A stretch of 22,972 bases of DNA, from positions 1-22,972 of the forward strand of contig USIX01000014.1 of assembly GCA_900554895.1 (NCBI GenBank), in the 5' to 3' direction. The stretch comes from an uncultured Megamonas sp. (GTDB lineage: Bacteria > Bacillota > Negativicutes > Selenomonadales > Selenomonadaceae). The notes beneath the pieces are model-generated. The model saw nothing but the letters and a program-made list of their open reading frames with translations. It did no database searches and was not told where the DNA came from. Below are positions 15,117 to 22,367 of this stretch, in pieces (position 1 is the stretch's first letter; each line of letters starts with the position of its first letter). The position numbers were made by a program, and so were the translations under genes.

Positions 15117-16072
15117 TCCTTATAATTTAATAACGCCTGCGCACAGTCAGAGTCTATAATGAGAATATTAACAAATTTTCCGTTTATCGCGCCGACTACG
15201 CTTTCCACTTTGCCGGCTCCCGTCGCTATGCCGATTTTGCGCCGTACTTTCTTCAGCTTGTCAATCGGCATACCGGAAACGAGCTTGTTGAAACTGTCGA
15301 ACGCTTCGACATTGCCGTGTTTGTCGAAAAACTGCATGGCAACGTCGCCTACAGCTCCCCTTTGCACGAAATCGTCAAACATCTTCTCCGTGATGTAGCC
15401 TGTTTTCAGTATGGTGGACTGGTCTTTGTCCAGTATGCCAATCCCCATAATGACAGTCGTTATTTTATTGAAGCTTTTCAAAATGCTCTGCATGGATTCT
15501 TCTTCCAAAAAGTTATGCAGCAAATCCGGTTTGGAAAACATGAGCGGAGCAAAAAACTGCAAACAGTTGGCTTTGAATATATTGGCAAAAGCCATTGCTA
15601 TATAATTGGAATGTATATCGTAACGGCTTTCACCGATACCACCGATAATAGGAACAAAAGTACATTTTAACTTTTCTGTATTGAATAAATTGGTACGAGT
15701 TATATTCCTGAGCGTCATACCCATCGTAACCCCGATATACTCTCTATCCTCTGCAATTCTCGTGATGAAACGCAGTGTTTCTTTTGCCAAATCCTCATTT
15801 ACCGTATCGGCATTATTCGTAGGAGCGATAACCACTTCTTCCAGACCGAATTTTTTCTCCAGTTCTCTCTCCATATTGGCAAAAACAAGATTATCAGGAT
15901 TTTTTATTTCGATTTTCACAATACCGCTTGCCCGTCCGCTTTTTATCATACGGGCAACTGAAGGACGCGATATCTGAAGTGTTTCTGATATTTCCTGCTG
16001 GCTCATATTGTCCTCATAATACAAGCTGCAGCATTTGTAAATTAATCTGATGTCGTCAATTATTTTCTTCAT
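15113..16072 (-). CDS. SorC/DeoR-family transcriptional regulator (sugar-binding)
   Basis: 319 residues. An N-terminal helix-turn-helix (about residues 20-45, MSQQEISETLQISRPSVARM) precedes the sugar-phosphate-binding domain typical of SorC/CggR: EEVVIAP, an IGVTMGMTLRNI stretch, FVPIIGGIGESRYDIHSNYIAM, GAVGDVAMQFFDKHG and the GIATGAGKVESVVGAINGKFVNILIIDSD end. Such proteins bind a phosphorylated intermediate of the pathway they control. It heads the operon regulator-gutM-srlA-srlE-srlB-oxidoreductase, downstream of a promoter with two long direct repeats, so it probably controls its own operon and perhaps the aldolase/TPI unit. Confidence 0.92.
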   Translation of the reverse strand: MKKIIDDIRLIYKCCSLYYEDNMSQQEISETLQISRPSVARMIKSGRASGIVKIEIKNPDNLVFANMERELEKKFGLEEVVIAPTNNADTVNEDLAKETLRFITRIAEDREYIGVTMGMTLRNITRTNLFNTEKLKCTFVPIIGGIGESRYDIHSNYIAMAFANIFKANCLQFFAPLMFSKPDLLHNFLEEESMQSILKSFNKITTVIMGIGILDKDQSTILKTGYITEKMFDDFVQRGAVGDVAMQFFDKHGNVEAFDSFNKLVSGMPIDKLKKVRRKIGIATGAGKVESVVGAINGKFVNILIIDSDCAQALLNYKE

Positions 16073-16141
16073 AGCCGCACCTGTTCCAATAAATAGAATA
16101 TTTTTTATTGCTTAATCATTCGTAACTCACTTGATGATTTT

Positions 16142-16170
16142 ATTATACATGCTGACCTTTATATTTACAA
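16142..16170 (-). promoter_or_regulatory. Promoter of the regulator-PTS operon
   Basis: Minus strand -35 TTGTAA (16165-16170) and -10 TATAAT (16142-16147), spacer 17 bp. Start near 16135, leader about 63 bases. Confidence 0.65.
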
Positions 16171-16178
16171 TACTATTT

Positions 16179-16222
16179 GATTAGAACAAATGTTAAAGTA
16201 TTTTAGATTAGATACAAATGTT
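16179..16222. promoter_or_regulatory. Two direct repeats, candidate SorC operator
   Basis: On the plus strand, GATTAGA-ACAAATGTT (16179-16194) and GATTAGAT-ACAAATGTT (16206-16222), identical except for one inserted T, 27 bp apart. They lie immediately upstream of the -35 box, between the second IIC gene and the regulator gene, at positions suitable for activation (about -57 and -85). Confidence 0.6.
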
Positions 16223-16261
16223 CTTTGCTGTATCATTTATATCTATATCTCCAATCCGGCT

Positions 16262-16774
16262 TTATTTAGATGACATTCTCGCATAAATCTTTTCCGTTAC
16301 AATACCGCGGATTAAAATAACAATTATGCCGACGATGAAATAACGTACCGCCAAATCGCCAAGCGGCAGACCAAGTGTAGTTATCCCTGTTGCTATCCCC
16401 ATATAAACGAACAGTTCACCGCCGTTGGCATGCGGGAACAGCCCCGTTACCGGATGAACAAAGCTAACTGTTGCATCATAAAATGCCGGTTTATATTTTT
16501 CATCCATAAAACGGCCGAACGTATAACACATCGGATTTGCCAGGAAAATTACAGCCAGAATAGGTACGATTGTATAACGGGTAATCGTATATTTCGTCAG
16601 TTTCTGCGCTACACCGTACACTCTGTCTTCACCGATTAATTTAATGCAGGCACTTACCGCCGTCATTAAAACGACAACAAGAGGAATAATCCCTGTTACC
16701 CAACCGATGAATGTAGTCGCGCCGGCTTTAAAAAGTTCGATAAAACCGTTGGCTAAAAACGCAATAAATTCCAT
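16262..16774 (-). CDS. srlA: PTS glucitol/sorbitol-type enzyme IIC, second (orphan) copy
   Basis: 170 residues with the same layout as the copy at 14163-14678 and about 84% identical by eye. Differences cluster in the first third and at the ends of helices (for example residues 54-76 and 90-94). No IIB or IIA gene accompanies it; the copy sits between the TPI-like gene and the regulator. AAGGAG precedes the ATG by nine bases. It might replace the other IIC in a permease with altered specificity using the same SrlE and SrlB. All motifs are intact, so it is not an evident pseudogene. Confidence 0.92.
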   Translation of the reverse strand: MEFIAFLANGFIELFKAGATTFIGWVTGIIPLVVVLMTAVSACIKLIGEDRVYGVAQKLTKYTITRYTIVPILAVIFLANPMCYTFGRFMDEKYKPAFYDATVSFVHPVTGLFPHANGGELFVYMGIATGITTLGLPLGDLAVRYFIVGIIVILIRGIVTEKIYARMSSK

Positions 16775-17020
16775 AATATCCAGCTCCTTTAATTATTCTA
16801 AATTTTCAGATTTATAATAGATACTACAAATCCTACTCATCCTGCCAGTCAAATTTTTAGCCATACAATACTCTATATCCCGGTGGGGTTAAATGCCTAT
16901 AAATAGTTGATATAGAGTATCATATGACTTCGTCTGCTTTTGTGTCTTACTGCTGCTATGTGTAAAATTTATAGTATTATTATCTATTAAATAAATAAGC
17001 CAGTTAACACAGCTTCGTAT
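16775..17020. other. Intergenic gap with a long stem-loop
   Basis: A perfect 12-bp inverted repeat, ATACTCTATATC (16868-16879) with 16909-16920, encloses a 29-base loop that contains CCGGTGGGG. No T-run follows on either strand, so it is not a normal terminator. It lies between the TPI-like gene and the second IIC gene and might be a processing or regulatory structure in their mRNA. No convincing promoter was seen for the IIC copy. Confidence 0.5.
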
Positions 17021-17716
17021 TTATTTTTCTGCTTTGTCTTTCACGGCCTGAACGATTGCATCCAGCATTTCCCGAACCATGCCTTCCGGGTCTTTGGCAC
17101 AGACGATACCGCTTGTACAGCCCGTTCCGTCAGCACCGCTGACAATCGTAGCATATACATCCTTGCCTGTACTGATGCCGGCAGCCTGCATGATTAAAAT
17201 TTCCGGGTCAATACTGCGAATTGCATTATTTGTAGCTTCAATATACGATTTATCACTGACATTGCCTGTACCGATTAATTCTGTCGGTTCACACAGTAAA
17301 ATATCCGGTTTGAGCATAGCAATTGCCTGTGCCTCCTTTACGGAGTCAGCGCATACTACCGTATAAATACCGTTTTCTTTAGCTCTTTGCATTACTTTTA
17401 CCAGTTCGCATACTTTCAGCGAATGTTCAGCATGATTTAAAAATACGGCTTTTACACCGGCTTCCGCCAATGCCTCTGGTACAATATAGCCCATGCCGCG
17501 GCCGGCTTTGAGGCTGTCCATATGCTGTGCCGTTACGATTAAGTTGGAAGTATTTTCCGCAATCATGCGCAAATCAACGAACGGCGCCGTGAAAAATACA
17601 TCAAAATCCTTGTCTTTGGCAAATTCATCAGCCGCTTTTGCCAATTTCAGCAGTCTTTCGCCGTACAGATACGATTTCGGATTTACCATAAAAAACGGTG
17701 TACGAATTTTTTTCAT
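17021..17716 (-). CDS. Triose-phosphate-isomerase-like isomerase
   Basis: 231 residues, shorter than the bacterial glycolytic TPI (~250) and resembling the archaeal-like/LerI-type branch. Catalytic residues all have counterparts: Asn12 and Lys14 in MVNPKSY, His95 in FLNHAEHS, Glu143 in CEPTELIGTGN (142-152). The phosphate-binding end has DGTGCTSGIVCAKDPEG. Known relatives in sugar operons isomerise erythrulose or other short ketose phosphates. It follows the aldolase gene by 23 bp with a GGGGG ribosome site and is co-transcribed. It could interconvert GAP and DHAP made by the aldolase, or act on a tetrulose phosphate; the sequence does not decide. Confidence 0.85.
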   Translation of the reverse strand: MKKIRTPFFMVNPKSYLYGERLLKLAKAADEFAKDKDFDVFFTAPFVDLRMIAENTSNLIVTAQHMDSLKAGRGMGYIVPEALAEAGVKAVFLNHAEHSLKVCELVKVMQRAKENGIYTVVCADSVKEAQAIAMLKPDILLCEPTELIGTGNVSDKSYIEATNNAIRSIDPEILIMQAAGISTGKDVYATIVSGADGTGCTSGIVCAKDPEGMVREMLDAIVQAVKDKAEK

Positions 17717-17739
17717 CAGAAATCCCCCTATTTTTCCAG

Positions 17740-18573
17740 TTAAATATTTTGTGTATGGAATACTTTATAATAACGGCGCAGAACATCTTTCATGCCGTCT
17801 TTCAAGACTTCTTTTGCACCATAATAGTCTTTTGCCTGTTTTTCCTGTAAATTATTATATGCACCCAAAATAAAATCAGTATAGATATTGATTTTCGCGA
17901 TACCGCCCAGTGCACATTTTTCCAGATTTTCATCACCTGAGGAAGAACCGCCGTGCAAAACGAGCGGTACGGATACATTTTCAGCAAGTTCATGCAAACG
18001 TTCAAAATTAATTACTGGAGTTCCCTTATAGCTGCCGTGAGCCGTGCCGATGGATACAGCCAGAGAGTCCAGACCCGTTTTTTCCGTAAGTGTCACAGCT
18101 TCATCTACAGAAGTGTAAATGGATTGAGCTTCACTGAATTTATCCACGCTGATACCGGTACCGACATGACCGATTTCAGCTTCTACGCAGACATTGTGTG
18201 CATGAGCCATATCCACGATTTCCTTTGTAATTCTTATATTTTCATCCAGCGATTTACTTGATGCGTCAATCATTACAGAAGTAAAACCGAGCTCAACGGC
18301 TTTTTTTACAAAATCAAAATCTTCGCCGTGGTCAAGATGTAAAACCACCGGAACTTTTGCTTTTTTTGCATAATACTTGCCGAGAGCAGCAGCCTCTTCC
18401 AAAGATTGATAGACGCTGTGGCTTTGCGCAAAAGACAAAATAAGCGGTAAATTCATTTCTTCCGCCACTTCAATATGCGCTCTTGCCGACAGCTGGTCGA
18501 CAAAATTTGCAGACGGAACGGCAAAATGTTTTTCTTTAGCCGTTTTCAACAATTCTTTCGATGAAATAATCAT
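17740..18573 (-). CDS. Class II aldolase, GatY/KbaY/FbaA family
   Basis: 277 residues. Zinc-dependent aldolase with Asp81-His82 in VLHLDHG (77-83), Glu133 and His136 in EAEIGHVG, His179 in SIGTAHGSYKG and His207 in LHGGSSSG, all at the positions expected for GatY/KbaY; the substrate loop is KINIYTD. The family cleaves ketose 1,6-bisphosphates or related sugars to DHAP and an aldehyde; the exact substrate is not visible. GGGAGG precedes the ATG by eight bases. It lies after yjbQ and before the TPI-like gene. It may be catabolic rather than glycolytic. Confidence 0.87.
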   Translation of the reverse strand: MIISSKELLKTAKEKHFAVPSANFVDQLSARAHIEVAEEMNLPLILSFAQSHSVYQSLEEAAALGKYYAKKAKVPVVLHLDHGEDFDFVKKAVELGFTSVMIDASSKSLDENIRITKEIVDMAHAHNVCVEAEIGHVGTGISVDKFSEAQSIYTSVDEAVTLTEKTGLDSLAVSIGTAHGSYKGTPVINFERLHELAENVSVPLVLHGGSSSGDENLEKCALGGIAKINIYTDFILGAYNNLQEKQAKDYYGAKEVLKDGMKDVLRRYYKVFHTQNI

Positions 18574-18636
18574 ATATTAAACCTCCCATTTTATGCAAAA
18601 ACTCTCTTTAAATATAAAATGTATACTGAATACTTT

Positions 18637-18651
18637 AAGATTATAAATCTT
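18637..18651. promoter_or_regulatory. Palindrome upstream of the aldolase gene
   Basis: AAGATT-ATA-AATCTT, a perfect 6+3+6 palindrome within the 111-bp yjbQ-aldolase gap, upstream of a TATACA box in the minus direction. Candidate operator or weak internal promoter region; AT-rich so chance cannot be excluded. Confidence 0.35.
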
Positions 18652-18684
18652 TACGGATTTTTGCCTATACAGACAATAAATACA

Positions 18685-19206
18685 TCATTCGCCCATAACG
18701 ATAATTTTGCATTTGCGCGTACGGGAGCGTGTTCTGTCAAAATCCACGAAATAAACGTAGCCCGTCGTGCCTACGCCGAGTTTGCCATCGTCAACTTCAA
18801 ATGTTTCACTCGAACCGATTATCGTTGCTTTCAAATGTGCATCACAGTTTAAAAGTGCCGTTCTGTCGCCGCCCGGCAGATAATCCTCTGCATTCGGCCA
18901 TGAAGCCACCGCTTCATAATGTTTTTCCCCCGGATAACGATACTGACCTTCCGCTATATTATCCGGTATGATTTTTTTCAATATGTCATTCAAATCCGCC
19001 TGTAAGAACTCATCGCCGCTTTCTGTATAATCATGCACGAATTCTTCAAAAAATACTGCACAAGTCGTATGCGGTGAAATCACCGTACAAATACCGTTTT
19101 TAATGCCGCTGTTTTGTATCGCCCGTTTTACCTGCGGTGTAATATCAAAAAATGTAGGAGTTTCTCCATGTGAAGTCAATTTAATCGTTTCTTTATAAAT
19201 AGACAT
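18685..19206 (-). CDS. YjbQ/UPF0047-family protein
   Basis: 173 residues, about 35 longer than typical YjbQ; the extra part looks like a mid-protein insertion around residues ~85-115 (the QYRYPGEKHYEAVASWPNAEDYLPG stretch lies here). Family hallmarks include ISPHTTCAVFF (43-53), DLNDILKKIIP and the C-terminal GKLGVGTTGYVYFVDFD followed by RTRSRTRKCKIIVMGE. Members have a trimeric beta fold; E. coli YjbQ is reported to have a secondary thiamine-phosphate synthase activity, but the physiological role is unsettled. GAGGTG precedes the ATG. It is the first gene of the unit with the aldolase and TPI-like genes. Confidence 0.85.
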   Translation of the reverse strand: MSIYKETIKLTSHGETPTFFDITPQVKRAIQNSGIKNGICTVISPHTTCAVFFEEFVHDYTESGDEFLQADLNDILKKIIPDNIAEGQYRYPGEKHYEAVASWPNAEDYLPGGDRTALLNCDAHLKATIIGSSETFEVDDGKLGVGTTGYVYFVDFDRTRSRTRKCKIIVMGE

Positions 19207-19267
19207 TCTATCACCTCTTACAAAAAATTTACAAATTTACAATTAACAGAAATTTATCTTTAATAAA

Positions 19268-19296
19268 ATTTTAACATTACATAATCATTTAATCAA
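19268..19296 (-). promoter_or_regulatory. Promoter for the yjbQ-aldolase-TPI unit
   Basis: Minus strand -35 TTGATT (19291-19296), spacer 17, extended -10 TGTTAAAAT (TAAAAT at 19268-19273). Start near 19261, leader ~55 bases. A perfect palindrome, ACTTTTGTAAAAGT (19312-19325), lies upstream of the -35 at about -57, the position used by activators. Confidence 0.5.
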
Positions 19297-19405
19297 TATA
19301 TTCACAATGGAACTTTTGTAAAAGTGTATTTTAACAGTAAACAAACAGACCATTTGTAAAAATAAAAACGCTATTAATGCCTTTTTTACAGTTGTTCAAT
19401 GTCAT

Positions 19406-19433
19406 ATTATAGCGTAAAGTTGTAAAGCAACAA
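19406..19433 (-). promoter_or_regulatory. Possible upstream promoter of the yjbQ unit
   Basis: Minus strand -35 TTGTTG (19428-19433) and consensus -10 TATAAT (19406-19411), spacer 16. It would give a ~195-base leader. No riboswitch fold was recognised in the leader. The remaining gap up to the feoB terminator is AT-rich and shows no gene. Confidence 0.4.
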
Positions 19434-19548
19434 CACATAAAGTTGTCGACCTAAATAACAAAAAATCATTCGTACTCATACTATCACTTTCCCTCATAAA
19501 TGGCGAACAATCAGCAAACAGCTATAAATATTTGCTTTTAACAACAAT

Positions 19549-19584
19549 AACAGCTCTTGTACAAAAATATATACAAGAGCTGTT
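19549..19584. terminator. Inverted repeat after feoB, probable terminator
   Basis: A perfect 13-bp stem, AACAGCTCTTGTA (19549-19561) with 19572-19584, ten-base loop, 13 bases after the feoB stop. The T-run on the minus strand is poor, that on the plus strand short, so efficiency may be moderate. Confidence 0.65.
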
Positions 19585-19597
19585 TTCATATCATTAA

Positions 19598-21649
19598 TTA
19601 TCCTAAAATCAGACTGCCGATTTGATATACAATTACTGCCATAACGTATGCCACCGCCATCTGAAATATGATGGAAAAGCACATAGCTTTCGTGGAATTT
19701 GTTTCTTTCTTTATCGTAACAATACTTGCTATACACGGTGTATATAAAAGACAGAAAACCATCAGCGTATACGCATTGAGCTGCGTAAAACCGGCTTGTG
19801 CCAGCTGAGTTATCATTTCGCTCATGCCTTCAGCCGAATTGATATTACTGATACCGTAAAGTACGCTTAGGCTCGCTACGACAACTTCCTTTGCAGCAAT
19901 TCCGGAAATGAGCGCCACGGCAATCTGCCACAGACCCAGTCCCGCCGGAACGAGTAGCGGCGCTAAAAATTTGCCAATGGAAGCTCCGAAGCTGTCGTTG
20001 ATTTCCACCATACCGGAAAAATTGAAATTAAGTATAAACCAGATGATTATCGAAGCTACGAATATCGTCGTACCGGCTTTTGACAAATACGATTTGACTT
20101 TTTCCCACGCATAAAGAAAAATTGACATTATATTCGGCGATTTATATTCCGGCAGCTCAATCAACAATACATTCTTATTCGTCGGTGCATCCATTTTATA
20201 GAAAATCTTAGCTACCGCAATCGCCACAACAATACCTAGCACATACATGGAAAAAGCTACCAGCATGGCATTATCCGGAAAAAACGTTCCGGCAAATAAA
20301 ATATAAATAGGCAATCGCGCACTGCATGACATAAACGGCGTGATTAAAATAGTCTTCAGCCTGTCTTTGGGGTCTTCCAGCGCCCGGGACGCCATAATTG
20401 CCGGCACAGAGCAGCCGAAACCCAAAAGAAGCGGAATAAACGCTCTGCCGGAGAGCCCCACTTTGCCCATAATGCCATCCATTACATAAGCGACACGCGA
20501 CATATAGCCGCTATCTTCCAATACGGCAAGCGCCAAAAACAGAATGAAAATATTCGGCAAAAACGCCAAAATACCGCCGACACCGGCTATTGCCCCGTCA
20601 ATTAAAAGCGAGGATACAACCGGATTTACCTGTATCTCCTCCAACAGCAGCGTTAAATTCGCGCTTACCACATCGATGCCCTCTACCAGATAATCCTTAA
20701 ACATATCACCGATAGTAAACGTCAAAAAGAAAATAAACGCCATAATTGCCAAAAATATCGGTACACCCAAAACAGGATGAGTAAGATATTTGTCTATTCT
20801 GTCCGTTGCCTGCGTTTTCTTATCTTTATTTACAAGTACTTCCTGAATTATTTCTTCAATTAAATCATATTTCTGCTTAATTATATCTTTTTCATAACTT
20901 CTATCCAGCACTTCCGGCAAATCAAGCGGATATTTTTTCGTTATTTCCTCATCCTGAGCCAGCTCTTTAATAGCATGCCAGCGCAAATTAGGCAACTCAC
21001 CGTATTTTTCACAAAGTGCCTCTTCAATTATATCGATTTTGTCTTCAATTTCATCGCTGTAAACAACAACACAGTCCTCATGATGATTGTGACGGTGCCG
21101 GCTGGAAAGCTCCTGCTCGGAATGCTGATGTTCTATGCGGTCATTCGGTTTACGCCCCTGATGATGAGCTACGGCGTGCATTAAAATTTCCAAACCTCTT
21201 TTTTTGCGGGCACTGACCGGTACGACAGGAATTCCGAGCATTTCCGGCAGACGATGCAAATCGATATCCATCCCCCGCTCTTCTACAATATCCATCATAT
21301 TGAGTGCAAGCACCATCGGTTTACCCAGTTCAATGAGCTGCAGTGCCAGATACAGATTGCGCTCCAGCGAAGAAGCATCCGCCACGTCAACGACAATATC
21401 CACTTCATCATCAAGAATGTACTGACGCGAAACTTTTTCTTCCATAGTATATGAAGTAAGGCTGTAAATCCCCGGCAGGTCGACCAGCTTATAATTTTCA
21501 TTATGAAAACGCATTGCGCCTTCCTTTTTCTCCACCGTAACACCCGGCCAGTTTGCCACCTTTAAATGTGCTCCCGTATAAGCATTAAACAACGTCGTCT
21601 TGCCACAATTCGGGTTACCGATAAAGGCTACATGAATATCTTTACTCAT
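19598..21649 (-). CDS. feoB: Ferrous iron transporter FeoB
   Basis: 683 residues. The N-terminal G domain has G1 GNPNCGKTT (11-19), G3 DLPG (57-60) and G4 NMMD (117-120) with a VSARKKRG G5. A linker with nine histidines lies between 158 and 190, before the helical domain. The membrane part includes GDMFKDYLVEGI, the conserved GFGCSVPAIMASR with the Cys gate motif, and GIAAKEVVV. It moves Fe2+ into the cytosol with GTP hydrolysis. The ATG lies inside the last codons of feoA (8-bp overlap). No FeoC is seen. Slightly shorter than E. coli FeoB but within the usual range. Confidence 0.96.
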   Translation of the reverse strand: MSKDIHVAFIGNPNCGKTTLFNAYTGAHLKVANWPGVTVEKKEGAMRFHNENYKLVDLPGIYSLTSYTMEEKVSRQYILDDEVDIVVDVADASSLERNLYLALQLIELGKPMVLALNMMDIVEERGMDIDLHRLPEMLGIPVVPVSARKKRGLEILMHAVAHHQGRKPNDRIEHQHSEQELSSRHRHNHHEDCVVVYSDEIEDKIDIIEEALCEKYGELPNLRWHAIKELAQDEEITKKYPLDLPEVLDRSYEKDIIKQKYDLIEEIIQEVLVNKDKKTQATDRIDKYLTHPVLGVPIFLAIMAFIFFLTFTIGDMFKDYLVEGIDVVSANLTLLLEEIQVNPVVSSLLIDGAIAGVGGILAFLPNIFILFLALAVLEDSGYMSRVAYVMDGIMGKVGLSGRAFIPLLLGFGCSVPAIMASRALEDPKDRLKTILITPFMSCSARLPIYILFAGTFFPDNAMLVAFSMYVLGIVVAIAVAKIFYKMDAPTNKNVLLIELPEYKSPNIMSIFLYAWEKVKSYLSKAGTTIFVASIIIWFILNFNFSGMVEINDSFGASIGKFLAPLLVPAGLGLWQIAVALISGIAAKEVVVASLSVLYGISNINSAEGMSEMITQLAQAGFTQLNAYTLMVFCLLYTPCIASIVTIKKETNSTKAMCFSIIFQMAVAYVMAVIVYQIGSLILG

Positions 21650-21872
21650 CTATATTTCCCCCTATCTCGATAGCTTCTGCAATTTCCCTGCCTACGGCAA
21701 AACGTGTACCGCGTACTTTTAAAATCACAGCTCCGTGATTTTTTTTATTAAGTACCTCAAGCTTCACACCGCTTGTCATGCCGAGCATTTCCAAACGGCG
21801 TTCCAAAGCTCCTGTCAAATTGATTTTATTGACTATATAAGTATCTCCTATTCTAGCCTGTGCAACATTCAA
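21642..21872 (-). CDS. feoA: Ferrous iron transport protein FeoA, TTG start
   Basis: 76 residues from the TTG at 21872, chosen because AAGGAGG lies eight bases before it; the upstream in-frame ATG would place the ribosome site inside the protein. The SH3-like fold is marked by NLTGALERRLEMLGMTSGVKLEVL and GAVILKVRGTRFAVGREIAEAIEI. FeoA is a small cytosolic partner of FeoB. Upstream, a TATGAT box lies in the AT-rich leader, but I see no convincing Fur box. Confidence 0.92.
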   Translation of the reverse strand: MNVAQARIGDTYIVNKINLTGALERRLEMLGMTSGVKLEVLNKKNHGAVILKVRGTRFAVGREIAEAIEIGGNIDE

Positions 21873-21936
21873 AATACATTCCTCCTTAATATATACACAC
21901 ATTTATTTTATCATATAATGCAAATTTGTATTTGTT

Positions 21937-22285
21937 GTTCATTTTTCTTTGATGCAAAGAAAAACGAACCAAAAAGAAACTCTTTTTAACGTTTCGCTAC
22001 CGCTGCACTGGGCGAGCCTTCGTAGCCCTTCTCTAAACACAAACGATACAATGGCTCGAAACGTTTGGAATTTGGCTTGTGCCTTCTGGTATTCAGCACG
22101 AACTTAACTTGAACTGTTGACATTGTATTTTGATGGTCATGCCAAAACTTTCATCCATGTTAGAGCATTTTCACGGTAGCTTTAGCTATTAAAAAGAAAA
22201 TCTCTTATGGGCTACAAATCAAAAAGTTTTAAGATAACTCTTGGTGCTTCAGCACTTAGAGATATCTTATACCGTAAGGTGAATT
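21937..22285. repeat. Structured intergenic element, probable dispersed repeat
   Basis: About 350 bp without a credible gene, with several hairpins: a 15-bp stem with one mismatch and a 3-base loop (21937-21951, 21955-21969; TTTTTCTTTG core); a 9-bp inverted repeat AACGTTTCG/CGAAACGTT (21988-21996, 22057-22065); and a 17-base stem, 14 pairs, with a TTCA loop (22231-22247, 22252-22268). Its first hairpin resembles sequences near 10980-11012 and 8444-8457. It is higher in GC than the flanks. Boundaries are approximate and mobility is not shown. Confidence 0.55.
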
Positions 22286-22320
22286 TTCGGCAACTTTTCT
22301 TTAAAATAAAAAATTTATAA

Positions 22321-22351
22321 AAAATGCACGCCTTTATCAAACGTGCATTTT
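22321..22351. terminator. Terminator of the toxin-antitoxin operon
   Basis: AAAATGCACG (22321-22330) pairs with 22342-22351 over 10 bp; on the minus strand the stem is followed by a run of T. It lies 17 bases beyond the toxin stop. Confidence 0.85.
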
Positions 22352-22367
22352 CAGACAATAAAAATTC

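Noticed and set aside
19207..19597. Possible thiamine-pyrophosphate riboswitch upstream of yjbQ and the aldolase
   Set aside because: I looked for the conserved CUGAGA and related core segments because of the YjbQ and transketolase link, but did not find them.
21873..21935. Fur box upstream of feoA
   Set aside because: The AT-rich TTTGCATTATATGATAAA segment only loosely resembles the GATAATGATAATCATTATC consensus; AT content alone can explain it.
21990..22110. An open frame on the plus strand within the repeat-like element
   Set aside because: No start with a ribosome site, no recognisable domain, and it spans hairpin arms; it is best explained as part of a structured repeat.
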